From: an uncultured Eubacterium sp.
Lineage (GTDB): Bacteria; Bacillota; Clostridia; Lachnospirales; Lachnospiraceae
NCBI GenBank assembly: GCA_948579355.1
Contig: CAPAOV010000015.1
Coordinates: 1-64,000 of the forward strand
DNA: 64,000 nucleotides
Direction of reading: 5' to 3'
Within the stretch, counting starts at the first letter, position 1. Each line of letters starts with the position of its first letter. The translations under genes were made by a program, and so were the position numbers. The notes beneath the pieces are model-generated. The model did no database searches and was not told where the DNA came from. It worked only from the letters and a program-made list of their open reading frames with translations. Below, one piece after another: positions 18,071-26,863 of this stretch.

Positions 18071-19969
18071 TTACCGCAGCGCCTCTCCCCGTTTCGCCTT
18101 ATTCGCAACTTTATTCATATACATTACTTCATCGCTTTCTTTTATAAAACTTTCCAATGTATCATCCGCTTTCGGAACACGTCGTATAGCGCCGAAACTG
18201 GCATGGATATCATACTCTTTTTCATTACTTGCATTGAAATCATCCAAATATTTTTCCATCTTACCCATGCAAATCAAGCCCTGCTGCTCATTAAAGTTTT
18301 TACCGACAACGACAAACTCGTCTCCGCCGGTTCTTGCCTGTATCACATCATCCCCGCAGGCTTTACCAATCGCCTCACGCACCTTGCAGAGCGCAAAATC
18401 CCCCTCCACATGGCCATAATTGTCGTTAATCTGCTTCATTCCATCCAAATCAATAATGGATAAGAATATCGTCTCTTCTCTCTCCCTTGCCTCCTCAAAC
18501 ATAGGATTGGCATAGTTCTCGAAACCACGGCGGTTATACATACCAGTCAACGCATCCCTATCATACATATTTTCCAACTGATTCATCAGACGCTGCATTT
18601 TCTGATACGTGATAATGTTCTGAATCTGATTTCCCATAATAATATTCCAGTACAGATACATCTTTCCTGTCACTTCAACATCGTAGAAACGAAACGCCTC
18701 GTAACCAAAACACTTATCCTGAAAATGGATTGGTGCAAAATACCATACCTGCGCTTCTTCCCCTGTCATTATATCAGGAAGAAGTTCTCGTCTTTCAAAC
18801 GGCATACGGATATGCTCTTTCTCTTTTTTGTCCTTTATCGCCAAACGCAATACCATCTGCTCCGTGTAAGCAGAGGGATTTTCATTTTCCATAATATCAT
18901 CGCAAAGGCACAGACAATAATCCCGCAAACCCGGAATACTGTAACTGTAATATGTAATTCGCTCGGATATTTCATTAATTGTATGACATTCACTCAAATG
19001 TATCGACATAAAATGAAACTGCATCTCCCTGTTTTGTTTTACATTTTCCGTCTCATACAGGCGTTGACGCAAATCGAGCGTCTCTTTGCTTCCGGTTGTT
19101 ATACAGCCGCATGTTTCCCTCTTTTTAATAATCGTATCAAAATAGTAATCTTGTACCTTGTCCGGACATTCCTGCTTTTCATTAATAATTTCTACTGCCT
19201 TACTTCCCATTTCATAAAAAGGAACCACTACTGTTGTAATTGATGGTGTGAAAGACAATGTTGCTTTCATTCCATCGTAACCACTGACACAAATATCTTC
19301 CGGAACACGATATCCGCGTCCGTTTAATTCACTGGCAACTGCCATCGCCATATAATCATTGGCACAAATAATCGCTTCCGGCATCTCTTCCCCGCCTAAA
19401 AACCAGTCGCACGCTTCCTTTCCTTTTCCTTTCCAAAAATCTCCCCAAAAATACTGCCTTTCATTAACAGGAAGATTATGTTCTTTCATTTTACGAAAAA
19501 AGCTGTCCAAACGCTCTCGGGCATCCCAATGGTCTTCCGGGCCCGTCATAAAACAAAGACGTTTCAGATGATGGTCCACAATAAAATGGTCGATAATACC
19601 ATCCATACACGTTTTATTATCTACTAACAGATTATTTATGCCCTCAACAACTTCACGGACGCTGACAACCGGACAACGGCACCGCGTTCTCACAAACTCA
19701 ATGATTTTCTCGCGTCCCTCCAGATTCTCAATCGTGTCCAACGCCAAAATAACTCCGTCTAAGTCTTCATAAATAGGGAGTTCCCACAAAGTCTGATCGC
19801 CGACAAGATAGCGCTCATTATGTCCGTAATTTCCATAGGCTCCAAATATGGCTACATTGTAACCCAATTGTTCTGCTTTCTGTATTATCCCCTGACATAA
19901 ACAATTTTGAAATTCGCTTGCTACCCGTTCCAGTAACACACCAATTGTCTTTCTTTTATTTGAAAACAT
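18071..19969 (-). CDS. LacI-type ligand-binding domain fused to GGDEF
   Basis: 632 residues, cytosolic (no signal peptide or membrane segment). Residues 1-280 resemble the periplasmic-binding-like effector domain of LacI/GalR regulators (start KRKTIGVLLE, later ICANDYMAMAVASELNGRG and VSGYDG) but without the DNA-binding helix-turn-helix. A middle region of about 180 residues follows, then a GGDEF domain (about 465-632) with DALTGMYNRRG and the active-site motif GGDEF intact. No RxxD inhibitory site is visible at the usual position. It likely makes c-di-GMP in response to a small ligand such as a sugar. The gene begins 12 nt after cca. Ligand unknown. Confidence 0.85.
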   Translation of the reverse strand: MFSNKRKTIGVLLERVASEFQNCLCQGIIQKAEQLGYNVAIFGAYGNYGHNERYLVGDQTLWELPIYEDLDGVILALDTIENLEGREKIIEFVRTRCRCPVVSVREVVEGINNLLVDNKTCMDGIIDHFIVDHHLKRLCFMTGPEDHWDARERLDSFFRKMKEHNLPVNERQYFWGDFWKGKGKEACDWFLGGEEMPEAIICANDYMAMAVASELNGRGYRVPEDICVSGYDGMKATLSFTPSITTVVVPFYEMGSKAVEIINEKQECPDKVQDYYFDTIIKKRETCGCITTGSKETLDLRQRLYETENVKQNREMQFHFMSIHLSECHTINEISERITYYSYSIPGLRDYCLCLCDDIMENENPSAYTEQMVLRLAIKDKKEKEHIRMPFERRELLPDIMTGEEAQVWYFAPIHFQDKCFGYEAFRFYDVEVTGKMYLYWNIIMGNQIQNIITYQKMQRLMNQLENMYDRDALTGMYNRRGFENYANPMFEEAREREETIFLSIIDLDGMKQINDNYGHVEGDFALCKVREAIGKACGDDVIQARTGGDEFVVVGKNFNEQQGLICMGKMEKYLDDFNASNEKEYDIHASFGAIRRVPKADDTLESFIKESDEVMYMNKVANKAKRGEALR

Positions 19970-19981
19970 GATGTTTACCTC

Positions 19982-21385
19982 CTAACCATCTTTTTCAATC
20001 CAACGCCGTGCTAGTTCTATTAGTTTGTACTTTGTATTATTTTGCGGATTTGCCAATACATATTCCAGTAACTGCCGGAGAATCTCGCCAATCCGCGGGC
20101 CCGGTGAAACTCCCATCTCAATCAAATCACTGCCGTCAACCGCTAACTCTTGAATGGTAACGGCGTCACCCGCTTCCACAATCTCGGAATAACACCTTTT
20201 TGCCGCCGCCAGTTTTTGCAGCTTTTCTTCCTTTTTATAGGCGCTCTGCGCACACAAGTCTGCCTGCTGCAAACAAAACAGAAGCGGCATGGCGGATTTC
20301 CCCATTTCGTTTATTAATCGCCGCATTCCCTTTTTCCCTTTTGTCGAATATATTCCGTCCACCAGACAATTCGCATGTCTGCGGTCATGGTAACGAATCA
20401 GACGGGAAACCGTAGATACCGTATCGTTATCAAACTTAAGGCGTCTGAGAATCTGTTTGGCTTTCGTCTCGCCATGCTCAGGATGTCCGTAAAAGTGGTC
20501 AATGCCCTCCTCATCGACAGACTTACAATCGGGCTTAGCCACATCATGGAGCAGAGCGGCATATACAAGCATAATATGCTCTTTCTGTGAGAAAGCAGCC
20601 GTGTCCTCTCTATATATCTCATTCACATATTGAATCACCTTTATTGAGTGACGGCCAACGTCAAAGCAATGATGCGGATTCTGCTGCTGTGTGGCAAGCA
20701 TCACATCAAGTTCCGGCAGAAAATAACGGCTCAACCCCGTCTCTGCCAACAGCAACAAACGGTCGCACCCATCAGAAACAAGTAGTTTTGTCAGTTCCGT
20801 ACGGATTCGCTCCGCACTCACGTTGACAAGTGTCGGAGCTTTATCGGCAATCGCCCGCATTGTCTGCTCTTCTACGTCAAATTCAAGTTGCGCGGCAAAC
20901 CTAATCCCGCGGAGCATCCGCAGAGCATCCTCTTCGAATCTTTTTTCAGGATTGCCAACACAGCGTATGCATCGCCGCTTCAAATCGCCCAAGCCATCAA
21001 ATAAATCTATCATTCCCCGCTCGGGATGATATGCCATGGCATTAATCGTAAAATCCCTGCGCTCTAAATCTTCTTTCAAGTCCGGCGTATACAAAACCTC
21101 TCTCGGATGACGATGGTCTTCGTATTCGCCATCCGTCCGGTAAGTCGTCACCTCATACCCCTCATCCCCGAGCATAACCGTCACCGTACCGTGTTGTATG
21201 CCTGTATCTATTGTACGGCGAAAAAGAGCTTTCACCTGCATCGGCTGCGCCGATGTTGTAATATCCCAATCTCCCGGCTCCCGCCCCAGTATCATATCGC
21301 GAACACAGCCGCCAACTACATAAGCCTCATAGCCATGTTCCTCCAACGTTCTTATAATAAATGCTGCATTTTTTGGAATTATCAT
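19982..21385 (-). CDS. cca: CCA tRNA nucleotidyltransferase
   Basis: Adds CCA to tRNA 3' ends. The nucleotidyltransferase head has VVGGCVRD and DWDITTSA (metal-binding DxD), followed by the neck domain and an HD domain (LLHDVAKPD). The frame is open up to 21574, but a TATAAT box (minus strand) at 21432-21437 implies transcription starts near 21425. The start must therefore be an internal Met, either 21397 or 21385. The latter is preferred because GGGGA precedes it by 5 nt and MIIPKNAAFI aligns with normal family N-termini (about 467 residues). The promoter region is shared divergently with queT. Confidence 0.93.
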   Translation of the reverse strand: MIIPKNAAFIIRTLEEHGYEAYVVGGCVRDMILGREPGDWDITTSAQPMQVKALFRRTIDTGIQHGTVTVMLGDEGYEVTTYRTDGEYEDHRHPREVLYTPDLKEDLERRDFTINAMAYHPERGMIDLFDGLGDLKRRCIRCVGNPEKRFEEDALRMLRGIRFAAQLEFDVEEQTMRAIADKAPTLVNVSAERIRTELTKLLVSDGCDRLLLLAETGLSRYFLPELDVMLATQQQNPHHCFDVGRHSIKVIQYVNEIYREDTAAFSQKEHIMLVYAALLHDVAKPDCKSVDEEGIDHFYGHPEHGETKAKQILRRLKFDNDTVSTVSRLIRYHDRRHANCLVDGIYSTKGKKGMRRLINEMGKSAMPLLFCLQQADLCAQSAYKKEEKLQKLAAAKRCYSEIVEAGDAVTIQELAVDGSDLIEMGVSPGPRIGEILRQLLEYVLANPQNNTKYKLIELARRWIEKDG

Positions 21386-21431
21386 AGCAGTCCCCATTTC
21401 GGAGCAAATTTGCTTTTCCTCTTTCTTTTCT

Positions 21432-21460
21432 ATTATACCTTTTTTTCTTTTGACAAACAA
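21432..21460 (-). promoter_or_regulatory. Promoter of cca
   Basis: On the minus strand, TTGTTT (21455-21460), a 17-nt spacer, then a perfect TATAAT (21432-21437). It overlaps the opposing queT promoter, so the two may compete. Confidence 0.6.
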
Positions 21461-21478
21461 GTTTTTTTTCGCTACAAT
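21450..21478 (+). promoter_or_regulatory. Promoter of queT leader
   Basis: TTGACA (21450-21455), 17-nt spacer, TACAAT (21473-21478). Transcription would begin near 21485, giving a leader of about 105 nt that contains the preQ1 riboswitch. Confidence 0.75.
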
Positions 21479-21542
21479 ATTACGAGCGGTAAAAGGGGAT
21501 AATGACAATCGGCGAAGTGTAGTTATCTTTGTATATCCTGCC

Positions 21543-21584
21543 TGAGTGTTCGAAACCATCCACTCATAAAACAAAACTAAGGAG
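21543..21584 (+). promoter_or_regulatory. preQ1-I riboswitch
   Basis: Matches the preQ1 class I pattern: stem GAGTG, loop starting TTC, closing strand CACTC, and an A-rich tail ending AAACTAA directly next to AGGAG, the ribosome site of queT. In the known pseudoknot the tail pairs back into the loop when preQ1 binds. Here that would mask the adjacent ribosome site, so translational control of the queuosine-precursor transporter is the likely mode. Confidence 0.88.
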
Positions 21585-21591
21585 ATTAAAA

Positions 21592-22080
21592 ATGAATCAA
21601 AAAACTAATTTTATCTGTGTGACAGCTATGATAGCTGCTCTTTATGTTGTACTTACTTTTATTGCCAATGCTTTCGGCCTTGCCAGCGGCGTAATCCAGA
21701 TACGTTTATCAGAAGCATTGACGGTGCTTCCGTTTTTCGCTCCGGCCGCTATACCGGGGCTGACCATCGGATGTCTTCTCAGCAACTGGATGACCGGCTG
21801 CGTGTTGTGGGATATTATATTTGGTACCTTAGCTACCCTGCTTGGCGCACTCGGCTCGTACGCCCTGCGCAAATATCCGTGGCTCGTACCCATCCCGCCG
21901 ATTGTGGCAAATACCGTAATTGTCCCTTTTGTGCTGCGATATGCCTATGGCGCCGCCGACGCCCTGCCCTATATGATGGCTACGGTAGGCATAGGAGAAA
22001 TCCTCTCCTGCTACGTTCTCGGCATGATACTTTTAACCGCACTAAAGAAATTCCGTGCGCCACTCTTTGAAAATCGTTGA
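21592..22080 (+). CDS. queT: QueT family queuosine-precursor transporter
   Basis: 162 residues, a hydrophobic ECF-transporter S-component-like protein with about five to six membrane helices. It would import preQ0, preQ1 or related queuosine precursors with a shared ECF energising module. The start is the ATG after AGGAG, next to the riboswitch, not the upstream in-frame ATG at 21529, which lies in the leader. The motif ALTVLPFFAPAAIPGL is typical of the family. The riboswitch and family agree on substrate class. Confidence 0.92.
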   Translation: MNQKTNFICVTAMIAALYVVLTFIANAFGLASGVIQIRLSEALTVLPFFAPAAIPGLTIGCLLSNWMTGCVLWDIIFGTLATLLGALGSYALRKYPWLVPIPPIVANTVIVPFVLRYAYGAADALPYMMATVGIGEILSCYVLGMILLTALKKFRAPLFENR

Positions 22081-22148
22081 TTTTTCCCGTTCTAAAGGGT
22101 ATAATGCTCATAAACCCTATCGGGAGAAATTTATGAGGATGTATACTT

Positions 22149-23018
22149 ATGAAACGAACAATACCTGTTATATTATTGATATTAGCGCTCATTTTGGGCG
22201 TTTGCGGATATATTCACCATCAGGATACGACAAAAACGATACCGCCGACGGCGAAGCCGACAGCAACCGCTGAACCAAGTCCGGAGCCGACCGCCAATCC
22301 CCTTTTACCTGAGGATATAAATTCCATTCTCAATTCTGCCAATACGGCGCCAATTGATACGCTTCCTGACAGCTATACCGTCCTTGTCAATCGGGATTAT
22401 CTGCTGCCGTCGGACTATGTGCCGAAAGACCTTACCGAGCCAAAGGTTCGTTTCAGCCACAGCGAGCACGACGATAAACGAAAACTTCGTAAAACGGCCG
22501 CCAGAGCGTTGGAAAAGATGTTCAGCGCCGCCGAGAAAAAGCGCATTCTTTTGTATGGCGTGTCCGGATACCGCTCGTATAAACGACAGGAGAGTATTTA
22601 TCGGCGTAATATATCTCTCTATGGTAAAAAATCAACCGACGCCCTGTCTGCAAAGCCGGGAAGCAGCGAACACCAGAGCGGACTCACTATTGATATTTCA
22701 ACCAATTCGATTAACTGCGTGCTAAGCGAACGGTTCTCCGATACAAAAGAGGGCAAATGGGTTGCCAAAAACGCTCATAAATACGGATATATTATCCGTT
22801 ATCCAAAAGGGAAAACGAAAATTACCGGCTACTCTTTCGAGCCGTGGCATATCCGATATGTCGGAGTATCTGTCGCTACCTATTTATATAAGAAGAAACT
22901 TACGCTGGAAGAATTTTACGGCGTCTGTAATAAATCTGAAACCAAAACCGGTGTTGACGTTGAGGATACCGCGCACTATGAAACAAAAGTGCCGACGGCT
23001 GCCCCTGACGACAAATAG
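22149..23018 (+). CDS. M15B D-alanyl-D-alanine carboxypeptidase (VanY-like)
   Basis: 289 residues. An N-terminal membrane helix or signal (about 5-22) is followed by a Pro/Thr/Glu-rich linker to about 55, then the M15B peptidase domain. Zinc ligands are visible in SSEHQSGLTIDIS (His and Asp) and EPWHIRYVG (catalytic Glu and His). It trims terminal D-Ala from peptidoglycan stem peptides or precursors outside the membrane. GAGG lies upstream of the ATG. No vancomycin-resistance genes are nearby, so a housekeeping wall role is likely. Confidence 0.9.
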   Translation: MKRTIPVILLILALILGVCGYIHHQDTTKTIPPTAKPTATAEPSPEPTANPLLPEDINSILNSANTAPIDTLPDSYTVLVNRDYLLPSDYVPKDLTEPKVRFSHSEHDDKRKLRKTAARALEKMFSAAEKKRILLYGVSGYRSYKRQESIYRRNISLYGKKSTDALSAKPGSSEHQSGLTIDISTNSINCVLSERFSDTKEGKWVAKNAHKYGYIIRYPKGKTKITGYSFEPWHIRYVGVSVATYLYKKKLTLEEFYGVCNKSETKTGVDVEDTAHYETKVPTAAPDDK

Positions 23019-23065
23019 AACATAAACGGCCGGCGTTAATAAACGTTTGCCAAATGGAGGTATAT

Positions 23066-23797
23066 ATGCGCACTGTCATTCTTTTACTTTTATATATTGT
23101 GATAGCTATTTTAAGTATTCCTTTATACTTACTGGAGTTTCTTGTACGCTTTTTCAACAAAAAAGCGGCCGCACATACGGCTCAAATCATTGCCGGCAGC
23201 GCATTTCGCCTCGTCCTGTTTTGCTCCGGCTGTAAAAAGACGGTTTCCGGTATTGAAAATATTCCAACCGACACACCGGTTATGTATGCCGCCAATCACC
23301 GCAGTTTTTATGATATCATTCTGGCATACGCCACCGTTCCCAATCAAACTGCCTTTGTTTCCAAAATGGAAATCAAAAAAATGCCATGCGTTGCCCAGTG
23401 GATGTACTTTCTGAACTGTCTGTTCATGGACCGCAAAGACGTAAAACAAAATTTAACTATTATTTTGGAGGCGATTTCCCTTGTGAAAGAGGGCTATTCC
23501 ATTTACATCGCGCCGGAGGGAACGCGTAATGCGACTGATACTTTACTGGATTTTAAAGAGGGCAGCATGAAAATTGCCACAAAAACAAATTGTCCCGTGA
23601 TTCCAGTCTGCCTCTGTAATACAGAAGCAATTTTCGAAAATCATCTGCCATGGATACACGGCGGTAAGATTTCCATTGAATTTGGCAAACCGATTTATCC
23701 GGCAGAGCTGGATAAAGAAACAAAGAAACATCTTGGCTCTCATGTGCGCGGCATTATTGCCGAAATGTATGCCGAGGGCATGAAAAAGATAAACTAA
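23066..23797 (+). CDS. plsC: 1-acyl-sn-glycerol-3-phosphate acyltransferase
   Basis: 243 residues. An N-terminal membrane segment (about 3-27) is followed by the LPLAT fold with the catalytic NHRSFYD (HX4D) motif and the substrate motif APEGTRN. It converts lysophosphatidic acid to phosphatidic acid in phospholipid synthesis. The ATG at 23066 is chosen over 23054 because GGAGG (23056-23060) overlaps the first candidate and is spaced 5 nt from the second. Confidence 0.92.
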   Translation: MRTVILLLLYIVIAILSIPLYLLEFLVRFFNKKAAAHTAQIIAGSAFRLVLFCSGCKKTVSGIENIPTDTPVMYAANHRSFYDIILAYATVPNQTAFVSKMEIKKMPCVAQWMYFLNCLFMDRKDVKQNLTIILEAISLVKEGYSIYIAPEGTRNATDTLLDFKEGSMKIATKTNCPVIPVCLCNTEAIFENHLPWIHGGKISIEFGKPIYPAELDKETKKHLGSHVRGIIAEMYAEGMKKIN

Positions 23798-23876
23798 TGG
23801 TTTCTTTTTCTTTCCATTCGTGCTAAAATAAGGAATTAGGAAACAATGGTAACAAAATGATAGATGGAGGATTACA

Positions 23877-24332
23877 ATGAAGACCTTTTTAATAGTACTT
23901 GGTATTATTGTTTTAATTTTGCTAGCCATCATGGCTGTCTTGTATTTTGTTGGTAAAAAGATGCAGAAACGTCAGGAAGAATCGCAGGCCCAGATGCAGG
24001 CGGCGTCCCAGACGGCGACCATTCTCGTCATCGACAAAAAGAGGATGAAGTTAAAGGAAGCCGGTCTGCCAAAAGTAGTACTTGAAAATACGCCAAAGTA
24101 TCTCCGTGGCTCGAAAGTTCCGATTGTAAAAGCCAAAATCGGCCCAAAAGTAATGTCGCTTATGTGCGACGACAAAATCTTTCCGGTTCTGCCCGTGAAA
24201 AAGGAGTTAAAAGTCGTCATCAGCGGTATTTACATCATGGGAGTAAAAGGACGCAACGTACTGGAGAATCCGGAAGAAAAGCTTGGTTTCTGGCAGAAAG
24301 CTAAATTAAAAGCATTGAAAAAAACACAGTAA
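23877..24332 (+). CDS. Single-pass membrane protein of unknown function
   Basis: 151 residues. A strong N-terminal helix (FLIVLGIIVLILLAIMAVLYFV) is followed by a short Gln/Ala-rich stretch and a basic beta-rich domain (ILVIDKKRMKLKEAGLP, later PVLPVKKELKVVISGIYI). It would be anchored with the domain most likely cytosolic, though topology is uncertain. ATGGAGG precedes the ATG by 6-7 nt. I do not recognise the family. It ends before a double hairpin. Confidence 0.7.
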   Translation: MKTFLIVLGIIVLILLAIMAVLYFVGKKMQKRQEESQAQMQAASQTATILVIDKKRMKLKEAGLPKVVLENTPKYLRGSKVPIVKAKIGPKVMSLMCDDKIFPVLPVKKELKVVISGIYIMGVKGRNVLENPEEKLGFWQKAKLKALKKTQ

Positions 24333-24342
24333 TAATCAAAAA

Positions 24343-24400
24343 GGCTGCCTGAGAACTGCAGCCATAAGACAAAAGGGCCCCGCTAAACAGCGTGGGCCCT
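24343..24400. terminator. Two hairpins between convergent genes
   Basis: GGCTGC (24343-24348) pairs with GCAGCC (24358-24363). A second stem AGGGCCC (24374-24380) pairs with GGGCCCT (24394-24400), with an inner CGCT/AGCG. The second is followed by TTTTG on the minus strand and is a good terminator for the dapF transcript. Confidence 0.75.
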
Positions 24401-24433
24401 AAAAATATCACAATTCTTATATTCATTTATATC

Positions 24434-25276
24434 TTATACATCAATTTCACCATCAAAAACGGTTGTTGCAGGGCCTTTCATCATCACTTCCCCGCTTGTC
24501 ATATAAGTATCATATAATTTGCCGCCGCGAACCTGTACTTCAATCTCTTCTCCCTGCTTACAGTATCCGTTCAGGCAGGCCGCCACGACAGACGCACATG
24601 TTCCGGTTCCGCACGATATTGTCTCGCCCGAACCACGCTCCCACACACGCATTTTAATTGTATGTTCATTGATAATTTCCACAAATTCCGTATTAATTCG
24701 GTCGGGAAACCATTTATGGTTCTCGAAACGGGGGCCGATAGTCTCCAAGTCCATCCTGTCTATATCTTTTGCAAATATAACACAGTGGGGATTTCCCATT
24801 GATACGCAGGTAGCCTTATACTCCCTGTTATCTACCGTCAACGTTTCATTAATAAATGTTTCTCCGGAAGCAGTTACGGGGATTTCCGCTGATTTCAGGC
24901 ACGCCTGCCCCATATTAACGCTCACATACGTCACTTCTCCGCCCTCTACGGTCAGAGCCAGCGACTTCACACCGCTGTCCGTCTCTACGGTAATATTTTC
25001 ATCATGTACGATACCGTGCTCATAGGCGTATTTTGCCACACAGCGTATACCGTTTCCGCACATCGCTCCCCGCGAGCCATCCGCATTGTACATTATCATG
25101 CGGCAGTCTGCTACATCCGACGGTGCAACGAGAATCAAGCCATCCGAGCCGATTCCGAAATGCCTGTCACTGATTCGCACCGCCAGCGCGGAAGCATCTT
25201 CTATTTTCTCAGTAAACATATTTACATATACATAATCATTTCCGGTGCCCTGCATCTTTGTAAAATGAAGTTTCAT
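24434..25276 (-). CDS. dapF: Diaminopimelate epimerase
   Basis: 280 residues. It converts LL- to meso-diaminopimelate for lysine and peptidoglycan synthesis. The two catalytic cysteines are in MCGNGIRC (first half) and SCGTGTCAS (second half), and the N-terminus FTKMQGTGNDYV is the standard family start. AAGGGGAAG precedes the ATG. The operon ddl - DUF1934 - dapF has gaps of 24 and 13 nt and is a cell-wall precursor set. Confidence 0.97.
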   Translation of the reverse strand: MKLHFTKMQGTGNDYVYVNMFTEKIEDASALAVRISDRHFGIGSDGLILVAPSDVADCRMIMYNADGSRGAMCGNGIRCVAKYAYEHGIVHDENITVETDSGVKSLALTVEGGEVTYVSVNMGQACLKSAEIPVTASGETFINETLTVDNREYKATCVSMGNPHCVIFAKDIDRMDLETIGPRFENHKWFPDRINTEFVEIINEHTIKMRVWERGSGETISCGTGTCASVVAACLNGYCKQGEEIEVQVRGGKLYDTYMTSGEVMMKGPATTVFDGEIDV

Positions 25277-25289
25277 TCTTTCTTCCCCT

Positions 25290-25721
25290 TTACTGCTCTA
25301 CGGTAATATCCACATTGCACTGTGATATCATCGTCTGATTCATTTCCAAGTCATATTGCAATACGAGACGGAAACCATTAGACATCTGTTCACGCTCGAT
25401 TTGTTTTGTAAAAATACTCACTTCCAGTTCCCCTATCGGAGTAGAATAATATGTGTAAGTCGCCTGCTCCGGCACAAAAACCATATGGCTTTCCGAAGTT
25501 CCTCTTTTGATTACTTCCACCTGATTATCCTGCACTTTTAACAAATTTCTGACAACGTGAACAATACCCGTTTCATTCTCATCCGTCATCTCCTCATAAG
25601 AGACGCAGACCGCCCCGTCTTCCTCATACATCTTCCCTACGGAAACTACTTCCACTTTATCCTCTTCTCCCCCGCCCTGAATCTGCATACCGCAAATCCG
25701 CAGCTTCACCTCTTGCGCCAT
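25290..25721 (-). CDS. DUF1934 (YwiB-like) beta-barrel protein
   Basis: 143 residues, all-beta, matching the DUF1934 pattern: the N-terminal strand VKLRIC, VSYEE, then a C-terminal LQYDLEMN strand. The family has a calycin-like barrel fold and no settled function. It lies between ddl and dapF with short gaps, so it is co-transcribed with cell-wall precursor genes. The start has a G-rich site 11 nt upstream, which is rather distant. Confidence 0.8.
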   Translation of the reverse strand: MAQEVKLRICGMQIQGGGEEDKVEVVSVGKMYEEDGAVCVSYEEMTDENETGIVHVVRNLLKVQDNQVEVIKRGTSESHMVFVPEQATYTYYSTPIGELEVSIFTKQIEREQMSNGFRLVLQYDLEMNQTMISQCNVDITVEQ

Positions 25722-25745
25722 AGTATCTTAAGCCCCCATTCCAAC

Positions 25746-26795
25746 TTATCTCTCATATGCCAGTTCGATTAGCTTATCAATCAGTTTAAATTTATCTATC
25801 CCCATACATTCCCATAATTTAGGATACATACTAATATTGGTAAATCCCGGCATCGTATTGATTTCATTAAAAATCACTTCATTCGTATCTTTCTCCACAA
25901 AAAAATCGACGCGGGCAAGGCCAAACGCATTCACTGCCTTAAAAATCTCCACCGCTCTCGTGCGAATCGTCTCTTTCACCTCTTCGGGCAAATCCGGGTC
26001 AAACACCGTTTTTGATTGGGAATTGATATATTTGTCATCGTAGTCGTAAAATTCAGCCGCCGCCAAAATCTCGCCTACTTTGGAAGCCTCCGGTTCCCAT
26101 CCGCCCAAGACGGCGCATTCTACCTCGCGCCCGCAAATATTTTCCTCTATCAGGACACGGGAATCGTGCTTTTTGGCAAGCCGAATCGCCTCCTGCAGCT
26201 CTTCGCGGTTATTCGCCCTGCTCACACCGACGGAAGAACCCGCATTGGACGGTTTTACAAAAACCGGATAGCCTAACTTTTTCTCAGCTTCTTCTATCAG
26301 CGCAGCGATTCCCGAATCATCCTTTGTCGTGTCCGCCACATACGCCGCCTGCCGGACGCCGACATTATCGGCAAATATCTTTGTCGATATTTTATCCATA
26401 CTTACCGCCGACGAAATTACATCACCGCCGACATACGGAATGCCGGATAATTCAAACAACCCCTGAATACAGCCGTCCTCACCATATCTGCCATGCAGAA
26501 TCGGAAATATAACATCAACCGGAATCACTTCCCTGCGCTCTCCAGAAAATTTCCAAATTCCGGCGTCTTTCCTGTCAGGAGAAATAACAGCAGTAACGTT
26601 CCCTTTGCTCCAACTCCCGTCATAAAATGTTTCCACATCCTCTACATAGAGCCAACGGCCGTCCTTTGTGATACCAATCCTATGTACTTCGTACTTATTT
26701 GTATCCAATCCGTCGAAAATATTGGTCGCGGAAAGACAAGATACTTCATGTTCCGAAGACTGCCCTCCAAAAATCACAGCAATTGATTTTTTCAT
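25746..26795 (-). CDS. ddl: D-alanine--D-alanine ligase
   Basis: 349 residues. It joins two D-Ala using ATP for peptidoglycan precursors. The start KSIAVIFGGQSSEHEVS is the family signature; HGRYGEDG follows, the ATP-grasp region has PVFVKPSNAGSSVGV, and the C-terminal EINTMPGFTNISMYPKL motif is present with Tyr-type motifs of the D-Ala ligase class. TAGGAGG lies 6 nt before the ATG. It is first of the ddl - DUF1934 - dapF set. Confidence 0.97.
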   Translation of the reverse strand: MKKSIAVIFGGQSSEHEVSCLSATNIFDGLDTNKYEVHRIGITKDGRWLYVEDVETFYDGSWSKGNVTAVISPDRKDAGIWKFSGERREVIPVDVIFPILHGRYGEDGCIQGLFELSGIPYVGGDVISSAVSMDKISTKIFADNVGVRQAAYVADTTKDDSGIAALIEEAEKKLGYPVFVKPSNAGSSVGVSRANNREELQEAIRLAKKHDSRVLIEENICGREVECAVLGGWEPEASKVGEILAAAEFYDYDDKYINSQSKTVFDPDLPEEVKETIRTRAVEIFKAVNAFGLARVDFFVEKDTNEVIFNEINTMPGFTNISMYPKLWECMGIDKFKLIDKLIELAYER

Positions 26796-26863
26796 TGTTA
26801 TCCTCCTATCTGCGCTAAAACAAGATTAATCTGAATATACTTTAGCACGTAAGATACGAAAAT

